Below are positions 33,655 through 42,488 of a stretch of 64,000 nucleotides of DNA, one piece after another. Where the stretch lies: positions 1 through 64,000 of the forward strand of contig CAZTRE010000003.1 in the NCBI GenBank assembly GCA_964616405.1. Reading direction: 5' to 3'. The stretch's first letter is position 1. Every line of letters begins with the position of its first letter. The translations under genes and the position numbers were made by a program. The DNA comes from JAEDES01 sp964616405 (GTDB lineage Bacteria; Bacillota_I; Bacilli_A; RF39; UBA660). The notes under the pieces were generated by a model. It was not told the origin of the DNA and ran no database searches. It worked only from the letters and a program-made list of their open reading frames with translations.

Positions 33655-35157
33655 ATGACAAAACCAATTATTTTAACCATTTTAGATGGCTATGGATTAA
33701 GAGAAGAAACTCACGGCAATGCCGTTAAATTAGCTAATAATAAAATATTTAATATGTTATGGAACAATTATCCACATACAACACTAGAAGCCTCAGGAAA
33801 AAAAGTAGGGCTTCCAGAAGGACAAATGGGTAATAGTGAAGTAGGACATATGAATATTGGAGCTGGTAGGATTGTTTATCAACCACTTGAACTAATAAAT
33901 AAGAGTATTGAAGATAACGAATTTTTTGAAAATGAAACATTCCTTAAAGTAATTAACCATACAAAGGAAAACAATTCAAAACTACATCTTATGGGTTTAA
34001 TAAGCGATGGTGGAGTACATTCACATATTAATCATCTAATGGCTTTACTAGACTTGTGTAAACAACAAGATGTTGAAAAACTTTATCTTCATTTATTTAC
34101 AGATGGGAGAGATGTTTTACCGCAAAGTGCTTACACATATATTCACCAAGTAGAAGAGAAATTAAGAAAGTTAGGAATCGGAACCATTGCTACAATAAGT
34201 GGTCGCTATTATGCCATGGATAGAGATAATAATTATGATCGTCTAAAGAAGGCCTATGATGCAATTGTTTATGGAGAAGGAATTAAATCAAACTCCATCA
34301 AAGAATATATTGACAATAGTTATAAAAATAAAATAATAGATGAGTTCTTTGAACCAGCCATATTTACCAAAAATGGCCAATTAGAAGAAAATGATGGAAT
34401 AATTGCTTTTAACTTTAGAAAAGATAGATTACGCGAAATTTTAACAGCTATAACAAATCCAACTTTTAAAGATATGGAAGTAATCAGATTTAACAATGTA
34501 CCTGTAGTTACAATGATGCCAGTAGTTGAATCAGTTATTGCTAACCATGCCTTTTCTGACCCAAAACTTACAAATATCTTAGGAGAATATATTGCCTCAT
34601 GCGGCAAAAGTCAATTGCGTATAGCCGAAACAGAAAAATATGCTCATGTAACCTTCTTCTTTGATGGCGGAAAGGAAATAGAATATAATAATGAAAAAAA
34701 AATATTAGTTCCATCACCAAAGGTCGCAACATACGATCTTCAGCCTGAAATGAGTGTCTATAAGGTGACGGAAGCCCTATTAAATGAATTGGAAAACTAT
34801 GATTTAGTTATTTTAAACTTTGCTAATGGTGATATGGTTGGACATACTGGAGTTTTAGAAGCAGCCATAAAAGCCGTAGAAAGCATAGATGAATGTTTAG
34901 AAAAAATATATAACAAGGTTGAAGAATTAGGTGGAACTCTGATTGTCACAGCTGATCATGGTAATTGCGAAGAGATGTTAGATGATAATGATAACATTCT
35001 AACAGCTCACACTACTAACCCTGTTCCATTTATTGTAACAAATAAAAATATTTCACTAGTACCAGGAAAACTAGGAGATATAGCCCCAACAATATTAGAA
35101 TTAATGAATTTAGAAAAGCCAGTTGAAATGACAGGTGTTTCCCTAATAAAAAAATAA
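33655..35157 (+). CDS. gpmI: 2,3-bisphosphoglycerate-independent phosphoglycerate mutase
   Basis: A 500-residue manganese-dependent enzyme that converts 3- to 2-phosphoglycerate through a phosphoserine intermediate. The nucleophile is S61 in MGNSEVGHMNIG. Metal ligands appear in ILDGYGLRE, NFANGDMVGHTG and TADHGNCEEM. FTDGRDVLPQSA and GRYYAMDRDN complete the insertion-domain motifs. This manganese form is the one used by spore-formers. Start follows TAGGAGG. Confidence 0.97.
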   Translation: MTKPIILTILDGYGLREETHGNAVKLANNKIFNMLWNNYPHTTLEASGKKVGLPEGQMGNSEVGHMNIGAGRIVYQPLELINKSIEDNEFFENETFLKVINHTKENNSKLHLMGLISDGGVHSHINHLMALLDLCKQQDVEKLYLHLFTDGRDVLPQSAYTYIHQVEEKLRKLGIGTIATISGRYYAMDRDNNYDRLKKAYDAIVYGEGIKSNSIKEYIDNSYKNKIIDEFFEPAIFTKNGQLEENDGIIAFNFRKDRLREILTAITNPTFKDMEVIRFNNVPVVTMMPVVESVIANHAFSDPKLTNILGEYIASCGKSQLRIAETEKYAHVTFFFDGGKEIEYNNEKKILVPSPKVATYDLQPEMSVYKVTEALLNELENYDLVILNFANGDMVGHTGVLEAAIKAVESIDECLEKIYNKVEELGGTLIVTADHGNCEEMLDDNDNILTAHTTNPVPFIVTNKNISLVPGKLGDIAPTILELMNLEKPVEMTGVSLIKK

Positions 35158-35177
35158 CAGCTTATTGCTGTTATTTT
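35152..35177. terminator. Bidirectional terminator between gpmI and the XRE gene
   Basis: AAATAACAGC (35152-35161) pairs with GCTGTTATTT (35167-35176), a 10-bp stem with a 5-base loop. Both flanking genes converge on it. Confidence 0.75.
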
Positions 35178-35427
35178 ATTGTTGAACTAATTCGTTCATA
35201 TCTAGTTCAAATAACTTACCCGGATTAATATCTAAAGCAAGTGAAATCTTCCAAATTGTATCAACTGAAAAAGTTTTAACACCTTTCTTTGATTCAATCC
35301 TTCTGATAAACTCATGCGAAACACCAACTCGCTCAGCCAATACTGCTTGTGTAATATTTGCCGCCATACGATACTTTTTAATATTTCTTGCTATTTGCTC
35401 ATAGATATTTACTTCATATTTATTCAT
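35176..35427 (-). CDS. XRE-family HTH regulator
   Basis: An 83-residue single-domain repressor. The helix-turn-helix is in NITQAVLAERVGVSHEFIRRIES (about 23-45), with the pattern Q-x-x-LA-x-x-x-GVS-x-x-x-I-x-x-x-E. The start at 35427 is preferred because GGTGATTTT lies directly before it; the ORF reads further upstream only through that ribosome-binding site. It is divergent from the polymerase gene, 130 bases apart, and could regulate it; no operator palindrome was obvious. Confidence 0.85.
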   Translation of the reverse strand: MNKYEVNIYEQIARNIKKYRMAANITQAVLAERVGVSHEFIRRIESKKGVKTFSVDTIWKISLALDINPGKLFELDMNELVQQ

Positions 35428-35508
35428 AAAATCACCAACTAACAATATTATGTACTAAAATATTAAAATAATATGTAAATTCCAAATTTACAAAGCAATC
35501 TTGTTCGA

Positions 35509-35537
35509 TTGTATTGTAAAAGAAAACAAATTATAAT
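35509..35537 (+). promoter_or_regulatory. Promoter of the Y-family polymerase gene
   Basis: TTGTAT (35509-35514), 17 bases, TATAAT (35532-35537), then AGAGGTGAG and ATG 35557. GTTCG just upstream of the -35 is half of a LexA box but the other half (CGAAC) is missing. Confidence 0.6.
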
Positions 35538-35556
35538 ATATAAAAGAGGTGAGTTC

Positions 35557-36789
35557 ATGAAAGAACGAATAATTTTTCACATAGATGTTAATAATGCATT
35601 CCTTTCATGGACAGCCGTACTTTTATTAAAACAAGGATACAAACAAGACATTAGAAAAATACCCTCAGTTATTGGTGGCGACGAAAGTTCTCGTCATGGA
35701 ATCGTTTTAGCTAAGTCACCTATTGCTAAGAGATTTGGTATTGTCACTGCTGAAACTTTATACCAAGCTAAAAAGAAGTGCCCAACTCTTCAAATATTTA
35801 AACCAAATCATGCTTGGTATTCTAAAATGTCTAAAGAATTATTTGATTATTTATCTCAATATTCTCCATTATTGGAAAAATTTTCTATTGATGAGTGTTT
35901 TCTAGATATGACAGGAACAAATTATTTATATAAGAACTATGAAGAATTAGCCTATAGAATAAAAGATGAAATAAAAGAAAAATTTGGTTTTACCGTTAAT
36001 GTAGGTATAGGTAATAATAAATTGTGTGCCAAAATGGCATCAGACTTAGAAAAACCAGATAAAGTTCACACCTTATTTAAAGATGAAATAGAGAAAAAAC
36101 TTTGGCCACTTGAAGTAGGAGAACTATTCATGGTGGGGAAAAGTAGTAAAAAAACTCTTAATTCAATAAATATTTTTACGATTAAAGATTTAGCCTTTGC
36201 GGACAATAAAATGTTGGAAAAACATTTTAAAAATCAAGCAACAAGATTAAAAGAAGCTGCTTGGGGTATAGATCATACCAAGGTTGAGCCACGCAGTTAT
36301 AAACGTGATAGCATCAGCACAACTGAGACGTTATCTTATGATTATACCGATGAAGATAAATTAAAAGACATCCTCTTTAGACAAACAGAAGAAGTTTCTA
36401 GACAACTTCGCCATCAGCATCAATATGCCAAAACGGTTGCTGTAATATTTAAAAACAATCAGTTTATAAGCTATTCAGCACAAGCCAAACTAAATTCTCC
36501 ATCAAATAATACAAAAGATATATATAGATTGGTTATAGAAATATTCAATACAAATTATAAAGAAGACCCCATTAGACTAATAGGTGTACGCTTAGCAGAT
36601 TTTACAGATACTAAAGAAACTCAAATGAGATTATTTGACGAACAACAATCCACAGAAAGTGTGGAAAACGATGAAGTTCAAAAAATGATAGACAACATAA
36701 ATGAGAAATTTGGTAAATCAATTTTGGCTCCAGCAACTTTAAAATTAATAAGTAAAGAGCATTTTGAACGTGAAAAATTAAAAAAGTAA
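35557..36789 (+). CDS. Y-family DNA polymerase (DinB/UmuC type)
   Basis: A 410-residue translesion polymerase. Metal-binding D10 (FHIDVNNAFLSW) and D112-E113 (FSIDECFLDMTG) are intact. VGIGNNKLCAKMASDLEKPD and the helix-hairpin-helix region (GKSSKKTLNSINIFTIKDLA) follow. The C-terminus has QMRLFDE, a sliding-clamp-binding motif of the QxxLF type. It resembles Pol IV, though Firmicutes UmuC-like enzymes are close. ATG 35557 is preferred over 35509, because AGAGGTGAG lies before it. Confidence 0.92.
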   Translation: MKERIIFHIDVNNAFLSWTAVLLLKQGYKQDIRKIPSVIGGDESSRHGIVLAKSPIAKRFGIVTAETLYQAKKKCPTLQIFKPNHAWYSKMSKELFDYLSQYSPLLEKFSIDECFLDMTGTNYLYKNYEELAYRIKDEIKEKFGFTVNVGIGNNKLCAKMASDLEKPDKVHTLFKDEIEKKLWPLEVGELFMVGKSSKKTLNSINIFTIKDLAFADNKMLEKHFKNQATRLKEAAWGIDHTKVEPRSYKRDSISTTETLSYDYTDEDKLKDILFRQTEEVSRQLRHQHQYAKTVAVIFKNNQFISYSAQAKLNSPSNNTKDIYRLVIEIFNTNYKEDPIRLIGVRLADFTDTKETQMRLFDEQQSTESVENDEVQKMIDNINEKFGKSILAPATLKLISKEHFEREKLKK

Positions 36790-36850
36790 CTTTAAAAATT
36801 TTCAAAAAGTAAAATAATGTTGAAAAATAAGAAAAAAACGAAAAAAATGC

Positions 36851-36879
36851 TTGCAAAACATGCCATACCTTGTTATAAT
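36851..36879 (+). promoter_or_regulatory. Strong promoter of the S10-spc-alpha cluster
   Basis: TTGCAA (36851-36856), 17 bases, TATAAT (36874-36879). It is the only strong promoter seen before the 14-kb ribosomal cluster, which has no internal terminator that I found up to 51172. Confidence 0.75.
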
Positions 36880-36885
36880 TATAAC

Positions 36886-37003
36886 CGTGTGACTGCTTAG
36901 ATGTGCGAGGTTGTCGATACACCGGGTTAAGTTGTTAATTCGTTATTGGGTTATTCGCACGGAGCAAGTCTATACAAGATATAGGCGAAGGGAGAAACAG
37001 AAT
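36886..37003 (+). promoter_or_regulatory. Structured 5' leader of the S10 operon
   Basis: About 118 bases of untranslated leader. GTGCGA (36903-36908) can pair with TCGCAC (36955-36960), bringing the central part into one long-range helix. The GTGCGAGGTTGTCGATACACCGG segment (split in two for length: GTGCGAGGTTGTCG, then ATACACCGG) recalls the conserved start of S10 leaders in Bacilli, which are targets of autoregulation by L4 in some bacteria. Mechanism here is inferred. AGGGAGAAA before ATG 37004 is the ribosome-binding site. Confidence 0.5.
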
Positions 37004-37315
37004 ATGTCAACAGAAAAAATTCGTATTAGAATTAAATCATACGATCACAGAATACTTGATAATGCAGCAAAGAAAATTGTTGAAACAGTTAAGAGAACTG
37101 GTGGAGTTATCTCAGGACCAGTACCACTTCCAACTGAAATTGAAAAATTCACAATTTTAAGAGCTGTACACAAATATAAAGATTCACGTGAACAATTCGA
37201 AATGCGTACACACAAAAGATTAATTGATATTAAAAATCCAAGTAAGGAAACAGTTGAAGCACTAGCTCACTTAGACTTACCAAGTGGTGTTGATATCGAA
37301 ATTAAAACAAAATAA
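37004..37315 (+). CDS. rpsJ: 30S ribosomal protein S10
   Basis: A 103-residue small-subunit head protein; also NusE, the transcription antitermination partner of NusB and NusG. KIRIRIKSYDHRILD and the loop GPVPLPTEIEKFTIL are conserved. ATG 37004 gives the standard length; the frame extends upstream only into the leader. It is the first gene of the S10 operon, 18 bases before rplC. Confidence 0.98.
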   Translation: MSTEKIRIRIKSYDHRILDNAAKKIVETVKRTGGVISGPVPLPTEIEKFTILRAVHKYKDSREQFEMRTHKRLIDIKNPSKETVEALAHLDLPSGVDIEIKTK

Positions 37316-37333
37316 TTTAGGAGGAAAACAATA

Positions 37334-38053
37334 ATGAAAGGAATCTTAGGTAAGAAAATCGGGATGACTCAAGTATTTACTACAGAAGGTAAATTAATTC
37401 CGGTTACTGTTATTGAAGTTGAACCAAATGTGGTAACTCAAATCAAAACAGTTGAAAAAGATGGTTATGAAGCAGTACAACTTGCCACTGATACAATCAG
37501 AGAAAAGTTAAGCAACAAACCAGCTATGGGTCATACAAACAAAGCTAATACAGCACCTAAGCGCTTCTTAAGAGAAATTAGAGGAGTTAACGTTAATGAT
37601 TACACTTTAGGTCAAACTATTGGCGTAGACATTTTCAGCGAAGGGGAAATGGTTGATGTTACTGGAACTAGTAAAGGTAAAGGGTTCCAAGGTGTTATTA
37701 AACGTCACAATCAATCAATTGGTCCAAAAGGACATGGTTCTCAATACCACAGAGGTGTTGGTTCATTAGGTACTCTTTTACCAATGCACGTTCTAAAAGG
37801 TAAAAAGATGCCAGGACAAATGGGTAATGTTCAAAGAACAGTTCAAAATCTTGAAATCGTATCAGTAGATACAGAAAACAGCGTAATTTTAATTAAAGGT
37901 AATGTTCCAGGTCCAAAGAAATCATTAGTTATGATTCGTACTGCGGTTAAAAAACCAGATGTAAAAAAAGAAGCTGCTAACTTAGTTAGTTACGTAGAAC
38001 CTGAAGTAGCTGAAGTTGAAGAATCAGCTACAGAAGAAACAACAGTAGAATAA
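37334..38053 (+). CDS. rplC: 50S ribosomal protein L3 with acidic C-terminal tail
   Basis: L3 binds 23S rRNA near the peptidyl-transferase centre. Conserved KGFQGVIKRHN and the GMTQVF start, then HRGVGSLGT and MPGQMG are present. The protein has 239 residues, about 30 longer than usual: after PKKSLVMIRTAVK a Glu- and Val-rich tail ends EESATEETTVE. The tail is probably unstructured and its role is unknown. An inverted repeat follows between this gene and rplD. Confidence 0.97.
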   Translation: MKGILGKKIGMTQVFTTEGKLIPVTVIEVEPNVVTQIKTVEKDGYEAVQLATDTIREKLSNKPAMGHTNKANTAPKRFLREIRGVNVNDYTLGQTIGVDIFSEGEMVDVTGTSKGKGFQGVIKRHNQSIGPKGHGSQYHRGVGSLGTLLPMHVLKGKKMPGQMGNVQRTVQNLEIVSVDTENSVILIKGNVPGPKKSLVMIRTAVKKPDVKKEAANLVSYVEPEVAEVEESATEETTVE

Positions 38054-38102
38054 TCATCACAATATATAATAAAGAAAAGAAATTTTTAATTTAAATGTGA
38101 TG
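38053..38102 (+). promoter_or_regulatory. Inverted repeat before the rplD ribosome-binding site
   Basis: TCATCACA (38053-38060) pairs with TGTGATGA (38095-38102), spanning a 34-base AT-rich loop. Its right arm ends one base before AAGGAGG of rplD. It could modulate rplD translation or mark mRNA processing; no function is known to me. Confidence 0.4.
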
Positions 38103-38118
38103 AAAGGAGGAATCGTAA

Positions 38119-38745
38119 ATGAAAAAAGTAGAACTTTTAAATCTTAAAGGTGAAAAAGTAAAGGACATTAATTTAAACGAAGAAATATTTGGAATTACCC
38201 CAAACAATGCTGTTTTACATGATGCAATCATTTTATCAATGGCATCATTAAGACAAGGAACTCATAAAACAAAAAATCGTTCAGAAGTAAGTGGTGGAGG
38301 AAGAAAGCCATGGAGACAAAAAGGAACTGGACGTGCTCGTCAAGGCTCAATTAGAGCCGTACAATGGGTAGGTGGAGGAAACTATGGAACTCCAGTACCT
38401 AGAGACTATAGCAAAAAACAAAACAGAAAAGAAAGAAGAATTGCTTTAAAATCAGCTTTAGCAGATAAGGCAAATGATAAAGCAATCATCGTTTTAGAAA
38501 ACTTAAACATTGAAACACCAAAGACAAAAGAAATGATGAATATTCTTGAAACTCTAAAAGTTGCTGATAAAAAAGTATTATTAGTTGTAGATGCATTTGA
38601 TGATAACATGATTTTAGCATCAAGAAACATCCAAAACTTGGTATTAATATTAGCAGAAGAAATCAACGTATTAGATGTAGTTGGAACTGATGTAATGTTA
38701 GTTACTGAAGCTGCATTAAAAAATATTGAGGAGGTGCTTAAATAA
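38119..38745 (+). CDS. rplD: 50S ribosomal protein L4
   Basis: A 208-residue protein lining the exit tunnel, and a known autogenous regulator of the S10 operon in some bacteria. The tunnel loop has GGGRKPWRQKGTGRARQGS, the diagnostic region, followed by GGGNYGTPVPRDYSKKQNRK. Length is normal. The stop overlaps the rplW start by 1 base. Confidence 0.98.
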   Translation: MKKVELLNLKGEKVKDINLNEEIFGITPNNAVLHDAIILSMASLRQGTHKTKNRSEVSGGGRKPWRQKGTGRARQGSIRAVQWVGGGNYGTPVPRDYSKKQNRKERRIALKSALADKANDKAIIVLENLNIETPKTKEMMNILETLKVADKKVLLVVDAFDDNMILASRNIQNLVLILAEEINVLDVVGTDVMLVTEAALKNIEEVLK

Positions 38746-39029
38746 TGAAAGATACTAAATATTTAGAAATACTTAAAGCACCAGTTATTACTGAAAAATC
38801 ACAAATTGCTAAAAGCGAAGGAAAATATACTTTCAAAGTAGATTCTAAAGCTAACAAAATTGAAATTAAAGAAGCAATCGAAAAAATCTTTAATGTCAAA
38901 GTTACAGCAATTAGAACAATAAACGTAAAACCTAAAAAAAGAAGAGTTGGTCGTTACACAGGATTAACTAATCGTTATAAGAAAGCAATTGTTACTCTTG
39001 CAGAAGGACAAACAATTGATCTTGGTTAG
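38745..39029 (+). CDS. rplW: 50S ribosomal protein L23
   Basis: A 94-residue protein at the tunnel exit, docking site for trigger factor and the signal recognition particle. APVITEKSQIAK at the N-terminus and YTFKVDSKANKIEIKEAIE are conserved; the basic loop NVKPKKRRVGRY precedes the last strand. It overlaps the rplD stop by 1 base. Confidence 0.97.
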   Translation: MKDTKYLEILKAPVITEKSQIAKSEGKYTFKVDSKANKIEIKEAIEKIFNVKVTAIRTINVKPKKRRVGRYTGLTNRYKKAIVTLAEGQTIDLG

Positions 39030-39046
39030 AAGGAGGAGAATAAATT

Positions 39047-39874
39047 ATGGCAATCAGAAATTATAAACCTACTACACCAGGACGTAGAAAAATGAGTACA
39101 TTAGTAAATGAAGAAATTACAACTAATGTACCAGAAAAATCTCTTACAGTTACTATTAAGAAAAATGGTGGACGTAATAATCAAGGTAAGATAACAGTTC
39201 GTCATCATGGTGGCGGAGAAAAAAGAAAATATCGTATCATTGATTTCAAAAGAAATAAATTAAACGTACCTGGATCAGTAGCAACAATTGAATACGATCC
39301 AAACAGAACTGCGAATATTGCATTAATTAATTACGCAGATGGAGAAAAAAGATATATCATCGCTCCAAAAGGTTTAACAATTGGAATGACAATTGAAGCT
39401 GGAGAAAACGCTGATATCAAAGCTGGTAATGCGTTACCAATTATGAATATCCCAGTTGGTACAATGGTTCATAACATTGAACTTCGTCCAGGAAAAGGTG
39501 GAGAATTAGCAAGAAGTGCTGGTTCATCTGCACAAATCCTTGGTCGTGAAGGAAACTATGTAATGATTCGTTTATCAAGTGGTGAACAAAGAAAAGTTCT
39601 TGGAACTTGTATGGCTACAGTTGGAGAAGTTGGAAATGAAGATTCTTCATTAGTAAAAGTCGGAAAAGCAGGACGTAGCCGTCACATGGGAATTAGACCA
39701 ACAGTTCGTGGTTCAGTAATGAACCCTAATGACCACCCACATGGTGGTGGTGAAGGACGTGCTCCAGTAGGACGTAAGGCACCAATGACACCTTGGGGTA
39801 AACCTGCACTTGGATTAAAGACACGTAAGAAAAAACAATCTGACAAGTTCATAGTACGTCGTCGTAGTAAATAA
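39047..39874 (+). CDS. rplB: 50S ribosomal protein L2
   Basis: A 275-residue core large-subunit protein needed for subunit association and peptidyl-transferase activity. RNNQGKITVRHHGGGEKRKYR and the C-terminal NPNDHPHGGGEGRAPVGRK are the family signatures, with the conserved histidine of HPHGGGEG. Length is normal. Ribosome-binding site AGGAGG. Confidence 0.98.
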   Translation: MAIRNYKPTTPGRRKMSTLVNEEITTNVPEKSLTVTIKKNGGRNNQGKITVRHHGGGEKRKYRIIDFKRNKLNVPGSVATIEYDPNRTANIALINYADGEKRYIIAPKGLTIGMTIEAGENADIKAGNALPIMNIPVGTMVHNIELRPGKGGELARSAGSSAQILGREGNYVMIRLSSGEQRKVLGTCMATVGEVGNEDSSLVKVGKAGRSRHMGIRPTVRGSVMNPNDHPHGGGEGRAPVGRKAPMTPWGKPALGLKTRKKKQSDKFIVRRRSK

Positions 39875-39895
39875 TTAGGAAAGGATGATTAAAAA

Positions 39896-40162
39896 ATGGC
39901 AAGAAGTTTAAAAAAAGGACCTTATGTATTCGACAGATTACTAAAAAGAGTTCAAGAATTAAATAAGTCTGGGAAAAAAGAAGTCATTAAAACATGGTCA
40001 CGCCGTTCCACTATTTTTCCTGATTTTATAGGACACACATTTGCAGTTCACAACGGAAGAGAATTTATTCCAGTTTATGTTACTGAAGACATGGTTGGAC
40101 ATAAATTAGGTGAATTTGCATTAACACGTAAATTCGGTGGACATGGTTCAGACAAAAAATAA
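39896..40162 (+). CDS. rpsS: 30S ribosomal protein S19
   Basis: An 88-residue protein of the 30S head, contacting the A-site finger. MARSLKKGPYVFDRLL at the start and TWSRRSTIFPDFIGHTFAVHNGREF are diagnostic. It sits between rplB and rplV as in all S10 operons. Confidence 0.98.
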   Translation: MARSLKKGPYVFDRLLKRVQELNKSGKKEVIKTWSRRSTIFPDFIGHTFAVHNGREFIPVYVTEDMVGHKLGEFALTRKFGGHGSDKK

Positions 40163-40186
40163 AAATAATGACTAGGAGGGAAATAT

Positions 40187-40522
40187 ATGGAAGCAAAAGC
40201 AATTGCTAAGGGACTTAGAATATCACCTATTAGAGCTCGTTTAGTTTCAGATCTAATCCGTGGTAAAAGTGTACAAGAAGCATTAACCATATTAAGTAAT
40301 GTAAATAATAAGTCAGCAAGACTTACTAAAAAAGTTTTAGACTCTGCTATTGCTAACGCTGTTAACAATAATGGTGCAGATGCTGCAACACTTTATGTTA
40401 AAGAAGCAAGAGTAGATGCTGGTCCAGTTATGAAACGTCATATGTTTGATTCACGTTCTCATATTGGACATAAAGATCACAGAACTAGTCACATAGTTAT
40501 AGCAGTGGCTACAAGAAACTAA
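40187..40522 (+). CDS. rplV: 50S ribosomal protein L22
   Basis: A 111-residue protein whose beta-hairpin reaches the exit-tunnel constriction. RISPIRARLVSDLIRGKSV is the N-terminal signature, followed by LYVKEARVDAGPVMKR and a C-terminal RTSHIVIAVATRN. Changes in the hairpin tip affect macrolide action in known bacteria. Normal length. Confidence 0.97.
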   Translation: MEAKAIAKGLRISPIRARLVSDLIRGKSVQEALTILSNVNNKSARLTKKVLDSAIANAVNNNGADAATLYVKEARVDAGPVMKRHMFDSRSHIGHKDHRTSHIVIAVATRN

Positions 40523-40537
40523 TAAGGAGGTTACAAA

Positions 40538-41188
40538 ATGGGACAAAAGGTTAATCCTAATGGACTTAGACTTGGAATCAATAAAGACTGGCAAGCAAAA
40601 TGGTATGCAAATAACAAAGATTTCTCTAAGTATTTAGAAAAAGATGTTAAAATTCGTGAATATTTAGCTGAAAACTTAAAGAATGCCGGAATTGCAAAAG
40701 TTGAAATTGAAAGAAATGCTAAGAAATGTGAAGTTGTAATTCATACTTCAAAACCAGGTGTTATGATCGGACATGGTGGAGAAGAAATTGAAAAATTAAA
40801 AGCACAATTATCAAAGGTTGCAGATGAAAACGTTCAAATATCAATCGTTGATATTAAAAAAGTAGATTTAGATGCTCAATTAGTAGCTGATTCAATCGCT
40901 AATCAAATTACTAACAGAGCTTCATTCCGTATGGCTCAAAAACGTGCAATTAGAAATGCTATGAAAGCAGGAGCTAAAGGAATTAAAACATCAGTTTCAG
41001 GACGTTTAGGTGGAGCTGATATGGCACGTAGTGAAGGATACACTGAAGGAACTATTCCTCTACATACATTAAGAGCAGATGTTGATTATGCAACAGCAGA
41101 AGCTGATACAACATTTGGTAAAATTGGTGTAAAGGTATGGATCTACAAAGGTGAAATCTTAAATAAAAAGGCAAAAGGAGGTAATTAA
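40538..41188 (+). CDS. rpsC: 30S ribosomal protein S3
   Basis: A 216-residue protein at the mRNA entry channel with helicase-like function together with S4 and S5. MGQKVNPNGLRLGINKDW and the KH-domain GVMIGHGGEEIEKL (VIGxxGxxI type) are conserved, with GVKVWIYKGE near the end. Normal length; rplP starts 2 bases after the stop. Confidence 0.98.
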   Translation: MGQKVNPNGLRLGINKDWQAKWYANNKDFSKYLEKDVKIREYLAENLKNAGIAKVEIERNAKKCEVVIHTSKPGVMIGHGGEEIEKLKAQLSKVADENVQISIVDIKKVDLDAQLVADSIANQITNRASFRMAQKRAIRNAMKAGAKGIKTSVSGRLGGADMARSEGYTEGTIPLHTLRADVDYATAEADTTFGKIGVKVWIYKGEILNKKAKGGN

Positions 41189-41189
41189 T

Positions 41190-41621
41190 ATGTTAATACC
41201 GTCAAGAACTAAATATCGTCGTGTTCATAGATTACCTTACGAAGGAAGATCACGTGGAAATAGAGAATTATCATTTGGTGAATACGGTCTTCAAGCAAAA
41301 GAAGGCGCTTGGATCACTGCAAATCAAATCGAAGCTGCTCGTATTGCAATGACTCGTTACATGAAACGTGGTGGAAAAGTTTGGATAAACATCTTCCCTC
41401 ATATGCCATTAACTAAAAAACCTATCGGTACAAGACAAGGTAAAGGTAAAGGTAATGTTGAAGGATGGGTTGCAGTAGTTAAAGAAGGAAAGATCATGTT
41501 TGAAATTGCTGGAGTTACTGAAGAAGTTGCTCGTGAAGCTTTAAGACTTGCATCTCATAAACTACCTATTGCAACTAAATTTGTAAAAAAAGAAAATGGT
41601 GGTGAAGTAAATGAAGGTTAA
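41190..41621 (+). CDS. rplP: 50S ribosomal protein L16
   Basis: A 143-residue protein that helps position A-site tRNA. MLIPSRTKYRRVHR, GEYGLQAKEGAWITANQIEAAR and the KPIGTRQGKGKGNVEGWVA segment are diagnostic. Its 3' end overlaps rpmC by 11 bases, so translation is coupled. Confidence 0.97.
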   Translation: MLIPSRTKYRRVHRLPYEGRSRGNRELSFGEYGLQAKEGAWITANQIEAARIAMTRYMKRGGKVWINIFPHMPLTKKPIGTRQGKGKGNVEGWVAVVKEGKIMFEIAGVTEEVAREALRLASHKLPIATKFVKKENGGEVNEG

Positions 41622-41805
41622 AGAAATTAGAGAATTATCAACAGAAGAAATCAACAAGAAATTAGTTGAAGCAAAAGAAGAATTATTTAACTTACGTTTC
41701 CAACAAGCAACAGGAAACTTAGAAAAGCCATCTAGAATAAAAGATTTAAGACATACAGTTGCAAGATTAAAGACCGTTCTAAAAGAACGCGAATTAAGTG
41801 AGTAG
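41611..41805 (+). CDS. rpmC: 50S ribosomal protein L29
   Basis: A 64-residue two-helix protein near the tunnel exit. MKVKEIRELSTEEINKKL and ELFNLRFQQATGNLEKPSRI are conserved. The start lies within the end of rplP. Standard length and position before rpsQ. Confidence 0.95.
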   Translation: MKVKEIRELSTEEINKKLVEAKEELFNLRFQQATGNLEKPSRIKDLRHTVARLKTVLKERELSE

Positions 41806-41816
41806 GAGGGATTTAA

Positions 41817-42077
41817 GTGGAAAAGAAATTAAGCAAAGAATTAGTTGGTAAAGTTGTTAGCTCTACTAATGATAAAACAATCACTGTTTTAGTTGAAACT
41901 TATAAGAACCATCCGTTATATCATAAAAGAGTAAAGAGCTCAAAAAAATATAGTGTACATGATGAAAAAAATATCGCTAAAGTTGGAGATACAGTTCGTA
42001 TAATTGAAACAAGACCTATATCAAAGACTAAGCATTTCTATTTAAAAGAAATCGTAAAAGAAGCAGTTATTATTTAA
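41817..42077 (+). CDS. rpsQ: 30S ribosomal protein S17
   Basis: An 86-residue OB-fold protein. LVGKVVSSTNDKTITVLV and VKSSKKYSVHDEKNIAKVGDTV are the family pattern. It starts with GTG, 11 bases after rpmC, behind AGGAGGG. It is the last gene of the S10 part. Confidence 0.96.
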   Translation: MEKKLSKELVGKVVSSTNDKTITVLVETYKNHPLYHKRVKSSKKYSVHDEKNIAKVGDTVRIIETRPISKTKHFYLKEIVKEAVII

Positions 42078-42106
42078 CGCTAAAGATGAAGAAGGAGGAA
42101 TAATCT

Positions 42107-42475
42107 ATGTTACAACAAGAAAGCCGAATGAAGGTTGCAGATAACTCTGGTGCACGTGAATTATTAGTAATTCGTGTTCTAGGTGGAAGCAAGGTAAAAA
42201 CAGGTAACATTGGTGACGTAGTAGTTGGAGCAGTAAAAAGTGCAATTCCTAACTCACCAATTAAAAAGGGAAAAGTTGTAAAGGCAGTTATCGTTCGTAG
42301 TCGTCAAGGCGTTCGTCGTGAAGATGGAAGTTACATTAAGTTCGATGACAATGCTTGTGTTATCATTCGTGATGACAAGAGTCCAGTAGGAACTCGTATT
42401 TTTGGACCAGTAGCAAGAGAACTTCGTGATAAAGATTACATGAAAATTGTTTCTTTAGCAAAAGAAGTTTTATAA
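42107..42475 (+). CDS. rplN: 50S ribosomal protein L14
   Basis: A 122-residue protein at the subunit interface and first gene of the spc part. MLQQESRMKVADNSGARELLVIRVLGG and VVRTKKGVRREDGS-like RQGVRREDGSYIKFDDNACVI are diagnostic, ending IFGPVARELRDKDYMKIVSLA. Ribosome-binding site AAGGAGGA. Confidence 0.98.
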   Translation: MLQQESRMKVADNSGARELLVIRVLGGSKVKTGNIGDVVVGAVKSAIPNSPIKKGKVVKAVIVRSRQGVRREDGSYIKFDDNACVIIRDDKSPVGTRIFGPVARELRDKDYMKIVSLAKEVL

Positions 42476-42488
42476 GAGGAGGATAAAT

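Noticed and set aside
35496..35512. LexA box upstream of the Y-family polymerase
   Set aside because: GTTCG is present but the left half CGAAC is missing at the needed distance.
36790..36850. Additional gene between the polymerase and the S10 promoter
   Set aside because: The stretch is short, AT-rich and without an ORF or ribosome-binding site.
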